Below are positions 18,119 to 26,623 of a stretch of DNA of 64,000 bases, one piece after another. Position 1 is the stretch's first letter. Every line of letters starts with the position of its first letter. The translations under genes and the position numbers were made by a program. The DNA lies in NCBI RefSeq assembly GCF_006385135.1, contig NZ_CP041025.1:3937501-4001500 (forward strand), given 5' to 3'. The stretch comes from Paremcibacter congregatus. GTDB taxonomy: Bacteria; Pseudomonadota; Alphaproteobacteria; Sphingomonadales; Emcibacteraceae. Under the pieces are notes generated by a model. That model did not search any database and had not been told where the DNA came from. It saw nothing but the letters and a program-made list of their open reading frames with translations.

Positions 18119-18154
18119 GAGCTGGTCCCGGAAAATAGGACAATGTGTTAAGCT
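18119..18154 (+). repeat. Insertion-sequence-end-like repeat, copy B
   Basis: Second copy of the 36-bp GAGCTGGTCCC motif found at 12851. Downstream it carries about 80 bp that copy A lacks, including AAAAATGGAGGTATTACC, which resembles the right end of the 290-bp repeat, and then rejoins copy A around TGAGTAGAACA. It directly truncates the XRE fragment. Confidence 0.75.
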
Positions 18155-18416
18155 ACTATTCTGATCAAGGAAGGATGGTAATTCACCCGTTGAACCCATC
18201 CTCCTTAAAAATGGAGGTATTACCGGATCATTTAATTGAGTAGAACACACAAGGATTTTCCAGCCGGATACAGGGCTGCCAACCTAATCGGGAATCAGTA
18301 AAAAGCATAGCAAATCAGGGGGTTCCAAGACATCATAGCGCTAAAATATTTATAAAATAACAGGACAAAAAAGCCAGAATAGATCGATTCTACGACCTTT
18401 AGGTTTTTTGCCGTTT

Positions 18417-18702
18417 TTGTGCTAGAACCGTGCTAGCTCTGAGCAGCCTCAAATACAAAATAAATTCAGAAAAATGGATATTTTTACAAAAAAAATTTTG
18501 ATACGGCAAAAATCTGGTTAGATGCCCTTAAGACTTACAAAAGGAACTGGGCGTTTCATAATCGTCCGCACAATTGAGTTCACCGAGTACAGCAACTCGC
18601 TACATCATCGGCGGCATAACGCCAATACAGAAATTAGCTATGCAATCCATAGCCGCTTAACTGGCTCTACTTCTGAAGTCCCCTAAAAAGGGGGGTATTA
18701 CC
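18417..18702 (+). repeat. 290-bp dispersed repeat, copy 2 of 3
   Basis: Nearly identical to 13317-13607 and in the same orientation. In copy 2 the single GTGCTAGAACCGTGCTAG at 18419-18436 joins terminator-side sequence directly to the repeat. In copy 1 two such motifs (13101 and 13323) flank the tRNA-containing insert. Copies 1 and 2 bracket the accessory island as direct repeats. Confidence 0.9.
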
Positions 18703-19046
18703 CGCGAAATGCAGCCGGAGCCCGGCCCGCAAAAGTGCATAAGCCATGGTCGGATCAAGAGCGGTCAAGGCCGTCAAATGTAAAATCCGACATAACTTTT
18801 ATAGAACCTGGAATCCTTCATTCCTATAAACGCGTAAAAGTACCTTCTTCATAGCGAAAATAGCCTCTCTTCGCCCAAAAGGGCTCCAGGGATTTTACGA
18901 TCCTGCAGCAGGTCGTCGATAATATCTTGTTCATGAGATATAATATTTCTCCCCTTCTATGGGATATCTCATGGTCGCTTAAACAATGAAGTAGTGAGGC
19001 TTATTTGGGTAAGATCTTTTAGATGGCCTCAATATGTCAAAGCCAG
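18703..19046. other. Non-coding region between the repeat and the HxlR gene
   Basis: About 340 bp with no recognisable gene, RNA or clear terminator. A dyad-like ATGAGATATAAT / GATATCTCAT lies around 18934-18974. It probably marks the right edge of the accessory island. Confidence 0.4.
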
Positions 19047-19397
19047 TCAAGAGGTCTCATTTTTTGCCGCTTTTTCCTCCAGATATGACCTGCTCCACTC
19101 CTCCAGATCGTCCAAAATGAACTTTAACTTTTGCCCCTGTTTGCTAAGAGAATATTCTACTTTAGGCGGTACCTGAGCATAGACTTTTCGTTCAATGATA
19201 TCATACCGTTCAAGATCTCTTAGCTGTTTCGTCAGCATTCTTTGTGTTATATCCGGCACTGTGCGATGTAATTCACTAAACCGCATGGTTCTCTGCGCTA
19301 AACACCATAAAATCATCCCCTTCCACTTGCCGCCAATTATGCCTAGGGCCGTCTCGGTAGGGCAGAACAGGTCTTCTTCGGTAAATCTTACAGGCAT
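19047..19397 (-). CDS. HxlR-family transcriptional regulator
   Basis: A 116-aa protein with the hallmark HxlR winged-helix: CPTETALGIIGGKWKGMILWCL, then RFSELHRTVPDITQRMLTKQLRDLE, then VPPKVEYSLSKQGQKL. Family members are usually about 110-130 aa and regulate a divergent oxidoreductase gene in response to electrophiles or oxidants. Here the divergent neighbour is an Old Yellow Enzyme homologue, which fits that pattern. The conserved Cys11 near the N-terminus (FCPTE) is where many members sense reactive compounds. Confidence 0.93.
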   Translation of the reverse strand: MPVRFTEEDLFCPTETALGIIGGKWKGMILWCLAQRTMRFSELHRTVPDITQRMLTKQLRDLERYDIIERKVYAQVPPKVEYSLSKQGQKLKFILDDLEEWSRSYLEEKAAKNETS

Positions 19398-19423
19398 GAC
19401 AATAATCCATTAGTATCAAAAAT

Positions 19424-19450
19424 GTATGTATATCACAAAAATGTACATAC
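19424..19450. promoter_or_regulatory. Putative HxlR operator
   Basis: An inverted repeat GTATGTA / TACATAC with a 13-bp spacer lies in the 113-bp region between the HxlR gene and the flavin oxidoreductase gene, well placed to control both. The motif is seen directly; binding is inferred. Confidence 0.6.
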
Positions 19451-19510
19451 TTACAAAAAAGTTATACTTCATGTAAAAAGTGATAATACTTAATTTAAAG
19501 GATTCTTACA

Positions 19511-20647
19511 ATGCCAAACACACTACCTATCCTCACCCCTGCGTTCATAAATGACACCCTCATTAACAACCGTATAATTCTGGCCCCCATGTCCCGTGCA
19601 AGTGCTGAAGATGATGGCACACCGACACAAAATATGATGACTTACTACGAAAGTTTTGCCAAGGGCGGATATGGCTTACTCATTACAGAAGGCACATATA
19701 CAGATGCAAACTACGCACAGTCCTATGCGAATCAACCTGGTATGGTGACCGAAAGGCACAAACTCGGCTGGCAAAATGTCACCCAAGCCGTAAAAAAAAC
19801 AAACGGCAAAATTATTCTGCAGATTTTCCACGCCGGGGCATTATCACAGCATGTGACACAATCCTATGCTCCGTCCGCCGTTAAACCGGCTGGTACAATG
19901 CTTGAGGGCTACGGGCACAAACAAGGGGCCTATGATATTCCTAAAACCTTAGACTTGAATGACATCCAAGCGATCAAACAGGGATTTGTCCAAGCCGCTC
20001 AACTCGCCGAAGAAGCCGGTTTTGATGGCGTAGAAATCCATTGCGCCAACGGCTACCTTCTTGATCAGTTTTTAACTGATTATAGCAATGAACGTGATGA
20101 TCAATATGGTGGCCCGTTACAAAATAGAATCCGCTTAACTTGTGAGATCATCAGAGAGATCAAGCAAAGAACCGGATATGCCTTTATTATCGGGGTCCGG
20201 TTATCACAATCCAAAGCCAATAATCTTGATTATTTTTGGCCCAATGGCGTCACTGACGCGCATGCGATTTTTACCTCTGTCGCCGATGCAGGCGTACATT
20301 ACATTCATCTGGCAAGCGACATGAAAGGATACACTTATCACAGCCGCACAAAAGATAAAATAAACCTCACGGCCTACGCGCGTGACGTGACCGGCCTACC
20401 CGTGCTCGCCAATGGTGGACTGCATGATATTGAGCTCGCCAATGCCGTAATCGACAAGAAACAAGCCGATTTTATCGCCGTCGGAAAATCCGCGATGGTC
20501 AACCCCGACCTACCACAAAAAATTCAAGCGGGGAAACCGATTTCTGAATTTACGTTTGACGTTTTTAAATATGGTGTTTCGATTGAAGGCCAGTTAAAAT
20601 GGCAAAGTGAAAACGAGACCCGCCGGGGCAGACCTGAAAAATCATAA
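19511..20647 (+). CDS. Alkene reductase, Old Yellow Enzyme family (NADH:flavin oxidoreductase)
   Basis: A 378-aa FMN-dependent TIM-barrel enzyme that reduces activated C=C bonds of enals, enones or similar electrophiles. Landmarks are NNRIILAPMSR at the first strand, GGYGLLITEGTY, GVEIHCANGYLLDQFL followed by TDYSNERDDQYGG (substrate/FMN region), and the phosphate-binding LANGG and FIAVGKSAMVNPDLP. In most OYEs the Asn in HGAN/HCAN contacts substrate. It is cytoplasmic, with an ATG start preceded by AAAGGA. Control by the divergent HxlR protein is likely. Confidence 0.95.
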   Translation: MPNTLPILTPAFINDTLINNRIILAPMSRASAEDDGTPTQNMMTYYESFAKGGYGLLITEGTYTDANYAQSYANQPGMVTERHKLGWQNVTQAVKKTNGKIILQIFHAGALSQHVTQSYAPSAVKPAGTMLEGYGHKQGAYDIPKTLDLNDIQAIKQGFVQAAQLAEEAGFDGVEIHCANGYLLDQFLTDYSNERDDQYGGPLQNRIRLTCEIIREIKQRTGYAFIIGVRLSQSKANNLDYFWPNGVTDAHAIFTSVADAGVHYIHLASDMKGYTYHSRTKDKINLTAYARDVTGLPVLANGGLHDIELANAVIDKKQADFIAVGKSAMVNPDLPQKIQAGKPISEFTFDVFKYGVSIEGQLKWQSENETRRGRPEKS

Positions 20648-20683
20648 GATTACATCAAGAATATTGTAAAGGAAGGAAGGGAT

Positions 20684-21286
20684 ATGTCCGTAGGAGATAC
20701 CGATCATTAGCGCATAGGAAAGACGACCTTCCTATTTCTGGCTTTACTAGCGGGTTTCAGTACGGTCACCCATCTCGCCATTATTAAATTGAACCCGACA
20801 AGCCTGTATATCGGCGTATTAATGTGGTGCCCGACTCTGGCCACAGCCCTCACCCTGGGCCTGACAGGAAGGGGGCTATCCAGCTTGTCCTGGAACTGGG
20901 CAGCGTGGCAATACAATCGAAACGCATATCTCATCCCGGTTATTTACGTGTCTGTCGCCTATGCACTTGTATGGAGCTTTGGCTTAGGCGGCGTTCCATC
21001 AGAGGAAACGATTGCCGACTGGGCTCAAACACTCGGATTGCAGGGCCGTAATCAGTCTGTGGTTTTGGCGATGATGATTGTGCTGCTGGGGTTAATTGGC
21101 TTTATCAAATACCTCGGCGCGATTCTGGGAGAAGAATTAGGCTGGCGCGGATTTCTCATTTGGGAATTGAGAAAAGTAATGCCCTTCGGCGTCGTTTCAC
21201 TCGTGAGCGGCCTTATCTGGGCGACCTGGCATTGGCCGCTCGTGGTTTATGTCATTGCTCATCATGGTGGCCTGCGCCCGTCCTGA
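20684..21286 (+). pseudogene. Broken CPBP-family intramembrane protease (CAAX-protease-like) gene
   Basis: The natural start is probably ATG 20684, right after AAGGAAGGG, but codon 9 is TAG (20708-20710). The same frame then stays open to 21286 and encodes a membrane protein with both CPBP motifs: EELGWRGFLIWEL (Glu-Glu and Arg) and GLIWATWHWPL (His). The product ends abruptly after YVIAHHGGLRPS, whereas family members continue for about 80 more residues with further helices. An early nonsense codon plus a truncated end argues for a pseudogene. Internal initiation at TTG 20789 would give only 165 aa. Confidence 0.8.
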
Positions 21287-21407
21287 ATGACACTGCGTTT
21301 AAGGCCTTTCTTGGGCGACCCCAGGAACATACACCGCCAACGGGAGCTTCATCCACCAGAGAGCTTTGCATTTCGGGGAGTATCTATACATGTCAAGCCC
21401 GTGGAAA

Positions 21408-21995
21408 CTACTTCTTCTTTCGCAAGGCGGGTATTTTTAACCCTGCTTCGGATGACGCAATCAATATCTCAAGTCTTTTCAATCGCGCTTCCTCTTTCTT
21501 GGCGCTCATGACCCACCATATCGACTCTCTTCTGTAGGACGGTGCCAAATTTTTGAGAAACAGCCAAGCTGGCTGTCTCGTTTTGATTTGAGCTTCATAC
21601 GCCCTGGAAAGCTGCAAATTTCGATCTTGGGCGCAATAACCTTTTACATCGGTTCTCTTGTTGAAGACGTACATTCCTGCTGGCTTCATCTTTCCAAGCT
21701 GCGTGAGCGCCTTCACCTTCTTTACGTTCACCGCACTCCACACACTACCTGTTCTGCGCGGGGTGAAGCGAATTTTGTAACTCTGATCATCAATGGTCTT
21801 TCGAATACCGTCTATCCAGCCATAACAAAGAGCGACATCCACGGTTTCAGACCACGTAAGACTGGCTCGCCCGGTGCTTTTCCTAAAATAGCCTACCCAA
21901 AGCTCGCTGGCTTCAGCATGATCTTCCAGCCAATCACCAAACTCTGCCTGAGTTTGGAAGAATATTTCCTCTCCCATCTTCTGATCTCCCGACAT
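21408..21995 (-). CDS. YdeI/OmpD-associated family protein
   Basis: About 195 aa. The family core is plain: ELWVGYFRKSTGRASLTWSE, then VDVALCYGWIDGIRK, then RFTPRRTGSVWSAVN. A C-terminal segment KPAWLF-like (RQPAWLFLKNLAPSYRR) and a basic tail KIPALRKKK follow. Members are about 190-200 aa and lack an established biochemical function despite an early label of bacteriocin resistance. The start at 21995 (MSGDQKMGEE) or 21977 is preferred over 22013. It is convergent with the broken CPBP gene and not obviously in an operon. Confidence 0.88.
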   Translation of the reverse strand: MSGDQKMGEEIFFQTQAEFGDWLEDHAEASELWVGYFRKSTGRASLTWSETVDVALCYGWIDGIRKTIDDQSYKIRFTPRRTGSVWSAVNVKKVKALTQLGKMKPAGMYVFNKRTDVKGYCAQDRNLQLSRAYEAQIKTRQPAWLFLKNLAPSYRRESIWWVMSAKKEEARLKRLEILIASSEAGLKIPALRKKK

Positions 21996-22101
21996 CGTCC
22001 TCAACCATTGCACCGTTGGTGAACCGCATATTGTCTTCGACGCCTCATTACGCCCTCCGGTAAAGCCGAAGATCCTGAGGCGCCGTGAAAAGCTCCCACG
22101 C

Positions 22102-23046
22102 CTAAGAGACCGCCTGCTGTTCCAGCCAGTTCAGGATCGCTCGGGATGTTTCTTCCGGCTTTTCTTGTTGGATCCAATGGCCGCAATCTAGACTGATCAC
22201 GTCCACATTGGGTACGAAATCAGCCAGTTTGTCCGACTTCGGAACCAAATCGCGATCGCCATAGATCATGAGCGCAGGTTGCTGGATGACCGGGTTCACT
22301 TCCGCCAACAAGCGCCAGTTGCGATCAAGATTTCTATACCAGTTTATGCTGCCCGTGAACCCTGACGTTTCGAAGGCAGCTACAAAAACGGCCAGTTCGC
22401 TGTTGCTCATCAGAGGCTCACCGCGTGGCGTTTCCGCTCTGGCGAGATTGATCATCGCCATGCCCGGTTCTGGTTCTCTCAAGGGCTCGTTTTTTCTGTA
22501 CAGGTTGCGAAGGAAACGGAATGTATTCTCTTCCAAGACGGCGTCTGCGATGCCGGGCCGTCGATTGAAGTGTACAAAATAATTGTCACTGCCGAATATT
22601 TGCTCCATGAACTCAATCCAGGGCGTTTCTCCGCGTTCCTGGTAAGGCAAGCTCAGATTTATCACTTTATTGACCCGGTCTGGATGTAATAAGGCCAACC
22701 CCCAAACGACCATCGCCCCCCAGTCATGGCCAACAAAGGTGGCATCTTGGTATCCGTAGTGGTCGAGAAGCGCGATAAGGTCACCCGACAACTGTTCAAT
22801 GTCATAGGCCGTTACTTCCGACGGGCGGGATGAGTTGCCATATCCCCGCTGGTTCGGGACGATGACATGGTAGCCCGCTGCGGCAAGGGCGGGCATCTGA
22901 TGGCGCCAGGAAAAGGCGTGCTCTGGCCAGCCATGGCAGAGTACAATCGGTTTTCCTGCATTTTCCCGTCCGGCTTCAAAGACTTCCAGTTCAACGCCGT
23001 TGGCTGAAACAAGAGTGGGCGCGGGAAAGTCGGTTGGATTTAACAT
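22102..23046 (-). CDS. Epoxide-hydrolase-like alpha/beta hydrolase
   Basis: About 314 aa from ATG 23046, chosen because AAGGAG lies 7 nt upstream; longer starts run into the neighbouring regulator. The oxyanion motif is HGWPE. The nucleophile elbow GHDWGAMV carries Asp as in epoxide hydrolases and haloalkane dehalogenases. The catalytic His sits in DCGHWIQQEKPEE, which is typical of soluble epoxide hydrolases. There is no signal peptide. It is divergent from a WYL-domain regulator whose start overlaps the upstream region, so ligand-controlled expression is likely. The substrate is unknown. Confidence 0.92.
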   Translation of the reverse strand: MLNPTDFPAPTLVSANGVELEVFEAGRENAGKPIVLCHGWPEHAFSWRHQMPALAAAGYHVIVPNQRGYGNSSRPSEVTAYDIEQLSGDLIALLDHYGYQDATFVGHDWGAMVVWGLALLHPDRVNKVINLSLPYQERGETPWIEFMEQIFGSDNYFVHFNRRPGIADAVLEENTFRFLRNLYRKNEPLREPEPGMAMINLARAETPRGEPLMSNSELAVFVAAFETSGFTGSINWYRNLDRNWRLLAEVNPVIQQPALMIYGDRDLVPKSDKLADFVPNVDVISLDCGHWIQQEKPEETSRAILNWLEQQAVS

Positions 23047-23120
23047 TAGCATCTCCTTCAAGTGTGTTCGTTCAACGTCAATATATTGCCTAAGATGACA
23101 TTTTATGGCATATTTGTTCC

Positions 23121-23882
23121 ATGGCTCGAACAAATTCATATGGCCGGCTGAGAAGACTGGAACTCCTCGCCGCCCACCTCAAACAAGATGGATTTTGCAC
23201 CATCAAGGACCTCGCTGAGTTGCACCTGGTGAGCAAACGGACAATTGCGCGTGATCTGCAACTGATGCGTGATCAAGGCCTTCCCATTGATGCAGATAGA
23301 GGCCGGGGAGGGGGTGTCAGGTTGGATCGTAACTGGGGCGTCGGGCGTCTTAACCTGAGCTATACTGAAGCCGTTGATCTGCTTATCAGCATTGCCGTCG
23401 CCGAGCAGATGAACTCACCGATATTTCTCGCAAATTTAGGTTCGATCAAACGTCAACTCGTTGCGTCCTTCGCGCCGGACAAACGGAACAGGGTCGAGCG
23501 TATCAAGTCCAGAATTCTTATTGGGGCAACCGCTTCAACAACAGTACAGGGGACAATTGCTCCGTCGGGAAACCGCGTCATACAAACATTGCACCAGAGT
23601 TTCTTGAACCAAAATTCCATTCTCATCCGCTACCAGGATGAAGGCGGCAGGACCACGACACGCGAGATCGAAGCGCATTATCTCCTGTTAAACTATCCGG
23701 TCTGGTATGTGCTTGCCTTCGATCATTTCCGTGCAGCACCACGAACATTTCGCTGTGATCGCATCGTTGAGGCGGACACCTCCACCACCCGCTTTCAACT
23801 GTTGCCAAAGGATAGCTTCAAGCAAACTTTTGAAGGGTATGGGCTGGAGAACCTGAAGGCTGCCCTGTCAAGGGCGGAATAA
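23121..23882 (+). CDS. YafY-type regulator with HTH and WYL domains
   Basis: A 253-aa protein. The N-terminal winged HTH reads RLRRLELLAAHLKQDGFCTI, then DLAELHLVSKRTIARDLQLM. A beta-hairpin GLPIDADRGRGGGVRL follows. The C-terminal WYL-like domain includes LLLNYPVWYVLAFDHFRAAPRTFRCDRI. The strict W-Y-L triad reads VWYVLAF, which is within family variation. WYL domains bind nucleic-acid or small-molecule ligands. It is divergent from the epoxide-hydrolase-like gene, which is its probable target. Confidence 0.92.
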   Translation: MARTNSYGRLRRLELLAAHLKQDGFCTIKDLAELHLVSKRTIARDLQLMRDQGLPIDADRGRGGGVRLDRNWGVGRLNLSYTEAVDLLISIAVAEQMNSPIFLANLGSIKRQLVASFAPDKRNRVERIKSRILIGATASTTVQGTIAPSGNRVIQTLHQSFLNQNSILIRYQDEGGRTTTREIEAHYLLLNYPVWYVLAFDHFRAAPRTFRCDRIVEADTSTTRFQLLPKDSFKQTFEGYGLENLKAALSRAE

Positions 23883-24193
23883 AATCAGGCCATAGGACAA
23901 GGGCCAGTGTGAGGGCCCATGGCTGAAGATATTGCGGTATCAATGCACGAAACAACGCTGCCAATTGACTTCCCAGTCTAAGTCACCGATGCTGTCGGTC
24001 AACCTCCGCCGCCAACAACGCGTTGGGGTTAAGAAAGGCCTGCTCGGCACCTGCAAACGCGGCGACTGTTACTTGAGACATACCTTGATCCATGACCCCC
24101 GGGTTTTCGTATCACGCATCGCCAGACCTAGGAAACCCCGAAAAACCATCTCGAAGCTGCATGCGCCAATAATATGGTCATAAACCTGTTAAA
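23883..24193. other. Intergenic region with no recognised feature
   Basis: About 310 bp between convergent genes. A possible hairpin, GGACAAGGGCC / GGGCCCATGGCTG-like, lies around 23895-23925, but it lacks a T-tract. No gene is supported. Confidence 0.4.
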
Positions 24194-25237
24194 CTAGCCC
24201 ATATACCTGCTGAAAAACTTAAGCAATCCGTTGTTCAGTTCCTCAGCTTCACGCAGATCAGGGTTATAATGAAAGTCATGCTCCAAGCCTTCCCATACAT
24301 GCAATTCAGCTTCTACGCCCAAGGAAAGCAATTGACGGTGTGTCGCCAAAACGCCGCTGAGAGCAAAATCTCGGCTAGACGACGCCAGAAAAGCAGGAGG
24401 AAAATGCGTCAGATGATGGTCCGACAAGGATGGCGTGAGTTCCAGACTGTCAACATCCGCCCCTTCATAATATTGCAGCTTCAGTATCTCGGATAAATCA
24501 ACACCGTAAATGGCGGACATTATGCCACCTCCGACAGCGACTGAATCTCCAACAACCTGCGTGGCACCCCCAGCGATCAAACCGATGGCTGCGGGCAACG
24601 GTAAATTTTCCTGTTGCAGTCTCACTAGCACCTGGGTCGTTAATATTGCCCCGGCAGAGGCACCGTAAAATCCGATATTTTCAGGCTGATATTCTTCCAG
24701 CAAGGCCCTGTATACAGCCATAATGTCATTTGTGGCAGCCGGGAACCTGTATTCCGGAGCCATCCTATAATCAGGGCTAACCACTTTAATGTTTCCAAGC
24801 GCAGAGACCGGAATTGATTCAAGCTGGCTATAGGTCCGTGAACCAACTTCAAACCCTCCGCCGTGTAAATTAATCAAAACACGCCCTTCGTTTTCAGCCG
24901 ATACACCTTGGTGAGGTATAAAGATTTCAACAGGAACACCGTTTATTTCCTCGTTTCTCACCACCACGCTATAACGGGCCGTCAGGCTGCGATACAAAGC
25001 ACCCTGATAAAAAAAATCCCTCTCCAATTGCCTGGGGTTCACCCCCATGCTTGAATCGCCTGACTCCCGGCCTGCCTGCAAGGCAGCCACACATTGCTGC
25101 ATATATCCGACCATATAGGATTTATAATCCGCGATGGCTTTTCTAGTTTCTTCAGTCAGCAACTCCGATTCTGGTAAATCGAATGACGGAATTGTAAGAA
25201 CTTCTGAGGTCGACTCAGCTATTTTCATATCAGTCAT
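24194..25237 (-). CDS. HSL-family alpha/beta hydrolase (esterase)
   Basis: A 347-aa carboxylesterase/lipase of the hormone-sensitive-lipase family. It shows the oxyanion motif HGGGFEVGS, YRMAPEYRFPAA, the nucleophile elbow GASAG, an Asp in SSSRDFALSG and a His in GLEHDFHY. There is no signal peptide, so it is cytoplasmic. It is the last gene of a likely operon FecI-FecR-TonB receptor-aldehyde dehydrogenase-amidohydrolase-esterase. It probably hydrolyses an ester or lactone intermediate of the compound imported by that receptor. Confidence 0.93.
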   Translation of the reverse strand: MTDMKIAESTSEVLTIPSFDLPESELLTEETRKAIADYKSYMVGYMQQCVAALQAGRESGDSSMGVNPRQLERDFFYQGALYRSLTARYSVVVRNEEINGVPVEIFIPHQGVSAENEGRVLINLHGGGFEVGSRTYSQLESIPVSALGNIKVVSPDYRMAPEYRFPAATNDIMAVYRALLEEYQPENIGFYGASAGAILTTQVLVRLQQENLPLPAAIGLIAGGATQVVGDSVAVGGGIMSAIYGVDLSEILKLQYYEGADVDSLELTPSLSDHHLTHFPPAFLASSSRDFALSGVLATHRQLLSLGVEAELHVWEGLEHDFHYNPDLREAEELNNGLLKFFSRYMG

Positions 25238-25319
25238 CTTGCATGTCCTATTCCCTATCTTATCTTAGCAAGGAGATAATTATCACATCCCTCCCTGCAT
25301 ACTTGGTCACATAAACCCG

Positions 25320-26552
25320 TTAAGCAGGCAGTGAGCTTCGCACTATCCTGCCTCCCTTCATTACAAATAGAATATTCTTCTCAGGCGCCCCAAAAGGCTC
25401 CAGACTCTTCAGAGGATTAAAGTCCAGGAGGATCATGTCCGCATATGCCCCCTCAGCAATACAGCCAAGCTCACCTTGCCTGTTTAAAATTTCCGCATTG
25501 ATTGATGTCGCAGAACGCAGTACCTCAATAGGCGTATCAACCTCTCCGCGCAGGGCAAGTTCTCCTCCCTGCAAAGGATGGAACCTGCTATCCAGCAGAT
25601 CGGAACCAAGGCCCAGCTTTACACCAGCCCGTTTGCAGGTCTCAATTGATCCCAATGTTGTCTCATACAGCCCCTGAATCTTTTCCAGGCTCATCGGTGG
25701 CAACCCCAGCATGTGACCATTATCCCGAACAACGGCCATCACCGATAATGTAGGAACAACATAAGCATCACTACGGACAATCAGTTCCGCCGTATCAGCA
25801 CTTATCTCGGAACCATGCTCAATTGTTCGCACGCCGTATTCAACGCAGCGCTTGGCAGCACCATCCGTATGACAGTGCGCCATAACGTAGGTTCGATGAA
25901 CGGAAGCCTCATAAACTGCTGCCCTGATTTCTGCTTCAATCATCTGATCCATCCAGAGGGGATCCGCCGGAGAACAAACACCGCCAGATGCAAATATTTT
26001 GATTTGATGCGCCCCCTGCCGCAATTCTTCCCGCACGGCACGCCTGACTTCATCTTCCCCATCAACCACAAGGGAGAGCGACCCGGAATAGCCCTTGCAT
26101 CCGCAGGGTTCAAAATGACCGTCTGGCCTTAAATCCCCATGCCCTCCGGTTTGTGAAATCGCCCGCCCCGAATAAAAAAAACGCGGGCCATCAATCAGGC
26201 CCTGTTCAATACCAAGATAAAGCCCTCGGTCACCCCCTGCTGCATCCCGTACCGTGGTAAATCCCCTTCTTAACATACCCTCAAGAGTACGCGCTGCATG
26301 ACTGGCCAGTAACGACGGCGGCATATGGTCCGTTTTAAAAACATCAAAACTCGGTGTATAAGCGTGCACATGCGCATCAATCAGCCCCGGCATCAGCACA
26401 CGCCCCTCACAATTTATATAGTGTGCATCAGAGATATGCCTATTTGCCTTAGAGATATCTTTAATTCGCTCCTTTTCGACAAAAACCGAGAGGCCTTCTT
26501 GAAGCTCTTCCCTCTCTCCATCAAATATTAAACAGTTTTCCAGAACGATCAT
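25320..26552 (-). CDS. Amidohydrolase (imidazolonepropionase-like metal-dependent hydrolase)
   Basis: A 410-aa TIM-barrel amidohydrolase. Metal ligands are visible: DAHVH at the start of the barrel, the probable carbamylated Lys in QIKIFASGG, His in AHCHTDGAAK, His in EHGSEI, and Asp in LGSDLLDS. A C-terminal composite-domain piece (YADMILLDFNPLKSL) is typical. There is no signal peptide. This group includes Xaa-Pro and acyl-amino-acid hydrolases. It is 67 bp from the aldehyde dehydrogenase and 82 bp from the esterase, on the same strand, so the three probably act on one substrate. Confidence 0.93.
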   Translation of the reverse strand: MIVLENCLIFDGEREELQEGLSVFVEKERIKDISKANRHISDAHYINCEGRVLMPGLIDAHVHAYTPSFDVFKTDHMPPSLLASHAARTLEGMLRRGFTTVRDAAGGDRGLYLGIEQGLIDGPRFFYSGRAISQTGGHGDLRPDGHFEPCGCKGYSGSLSLVVDGEDEVRRAVREELRQGAHQIKIFASGGVCSPADPLWMDQMIEAEIRAAVYEASVHRTYVMAHCHTDGAAKRCVEYGVRTIEHGSEISADTAELIVRSDAYVVPTLSVMAVVRDNGHMLGLPPMSLEKIQGLYETTLGSIETCKRAGVKLGLGSDLLDSRFHPLQGGELALRGEVDTPIEVLRSATSINAEILNRQGELGCIAEGAYADMILLDFNPLKSLEPFGAPEKNILFVMKGGRIVRSSLPA

Positions 26553-26623
26553 GTTATGTCTCTTTTAAGATTTCTTGCATCTGTCTGATTTCCGGCAGTG
26601 TCAGGGCGCCTGCCCAAAACACC

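Noticed and set aside
18900-18990. Short minus-strand frame reading HEQDIIDDLLQDRKIPGALL
   Set aside because: No family recognised, no start signal, and it stops after about 28 codons.
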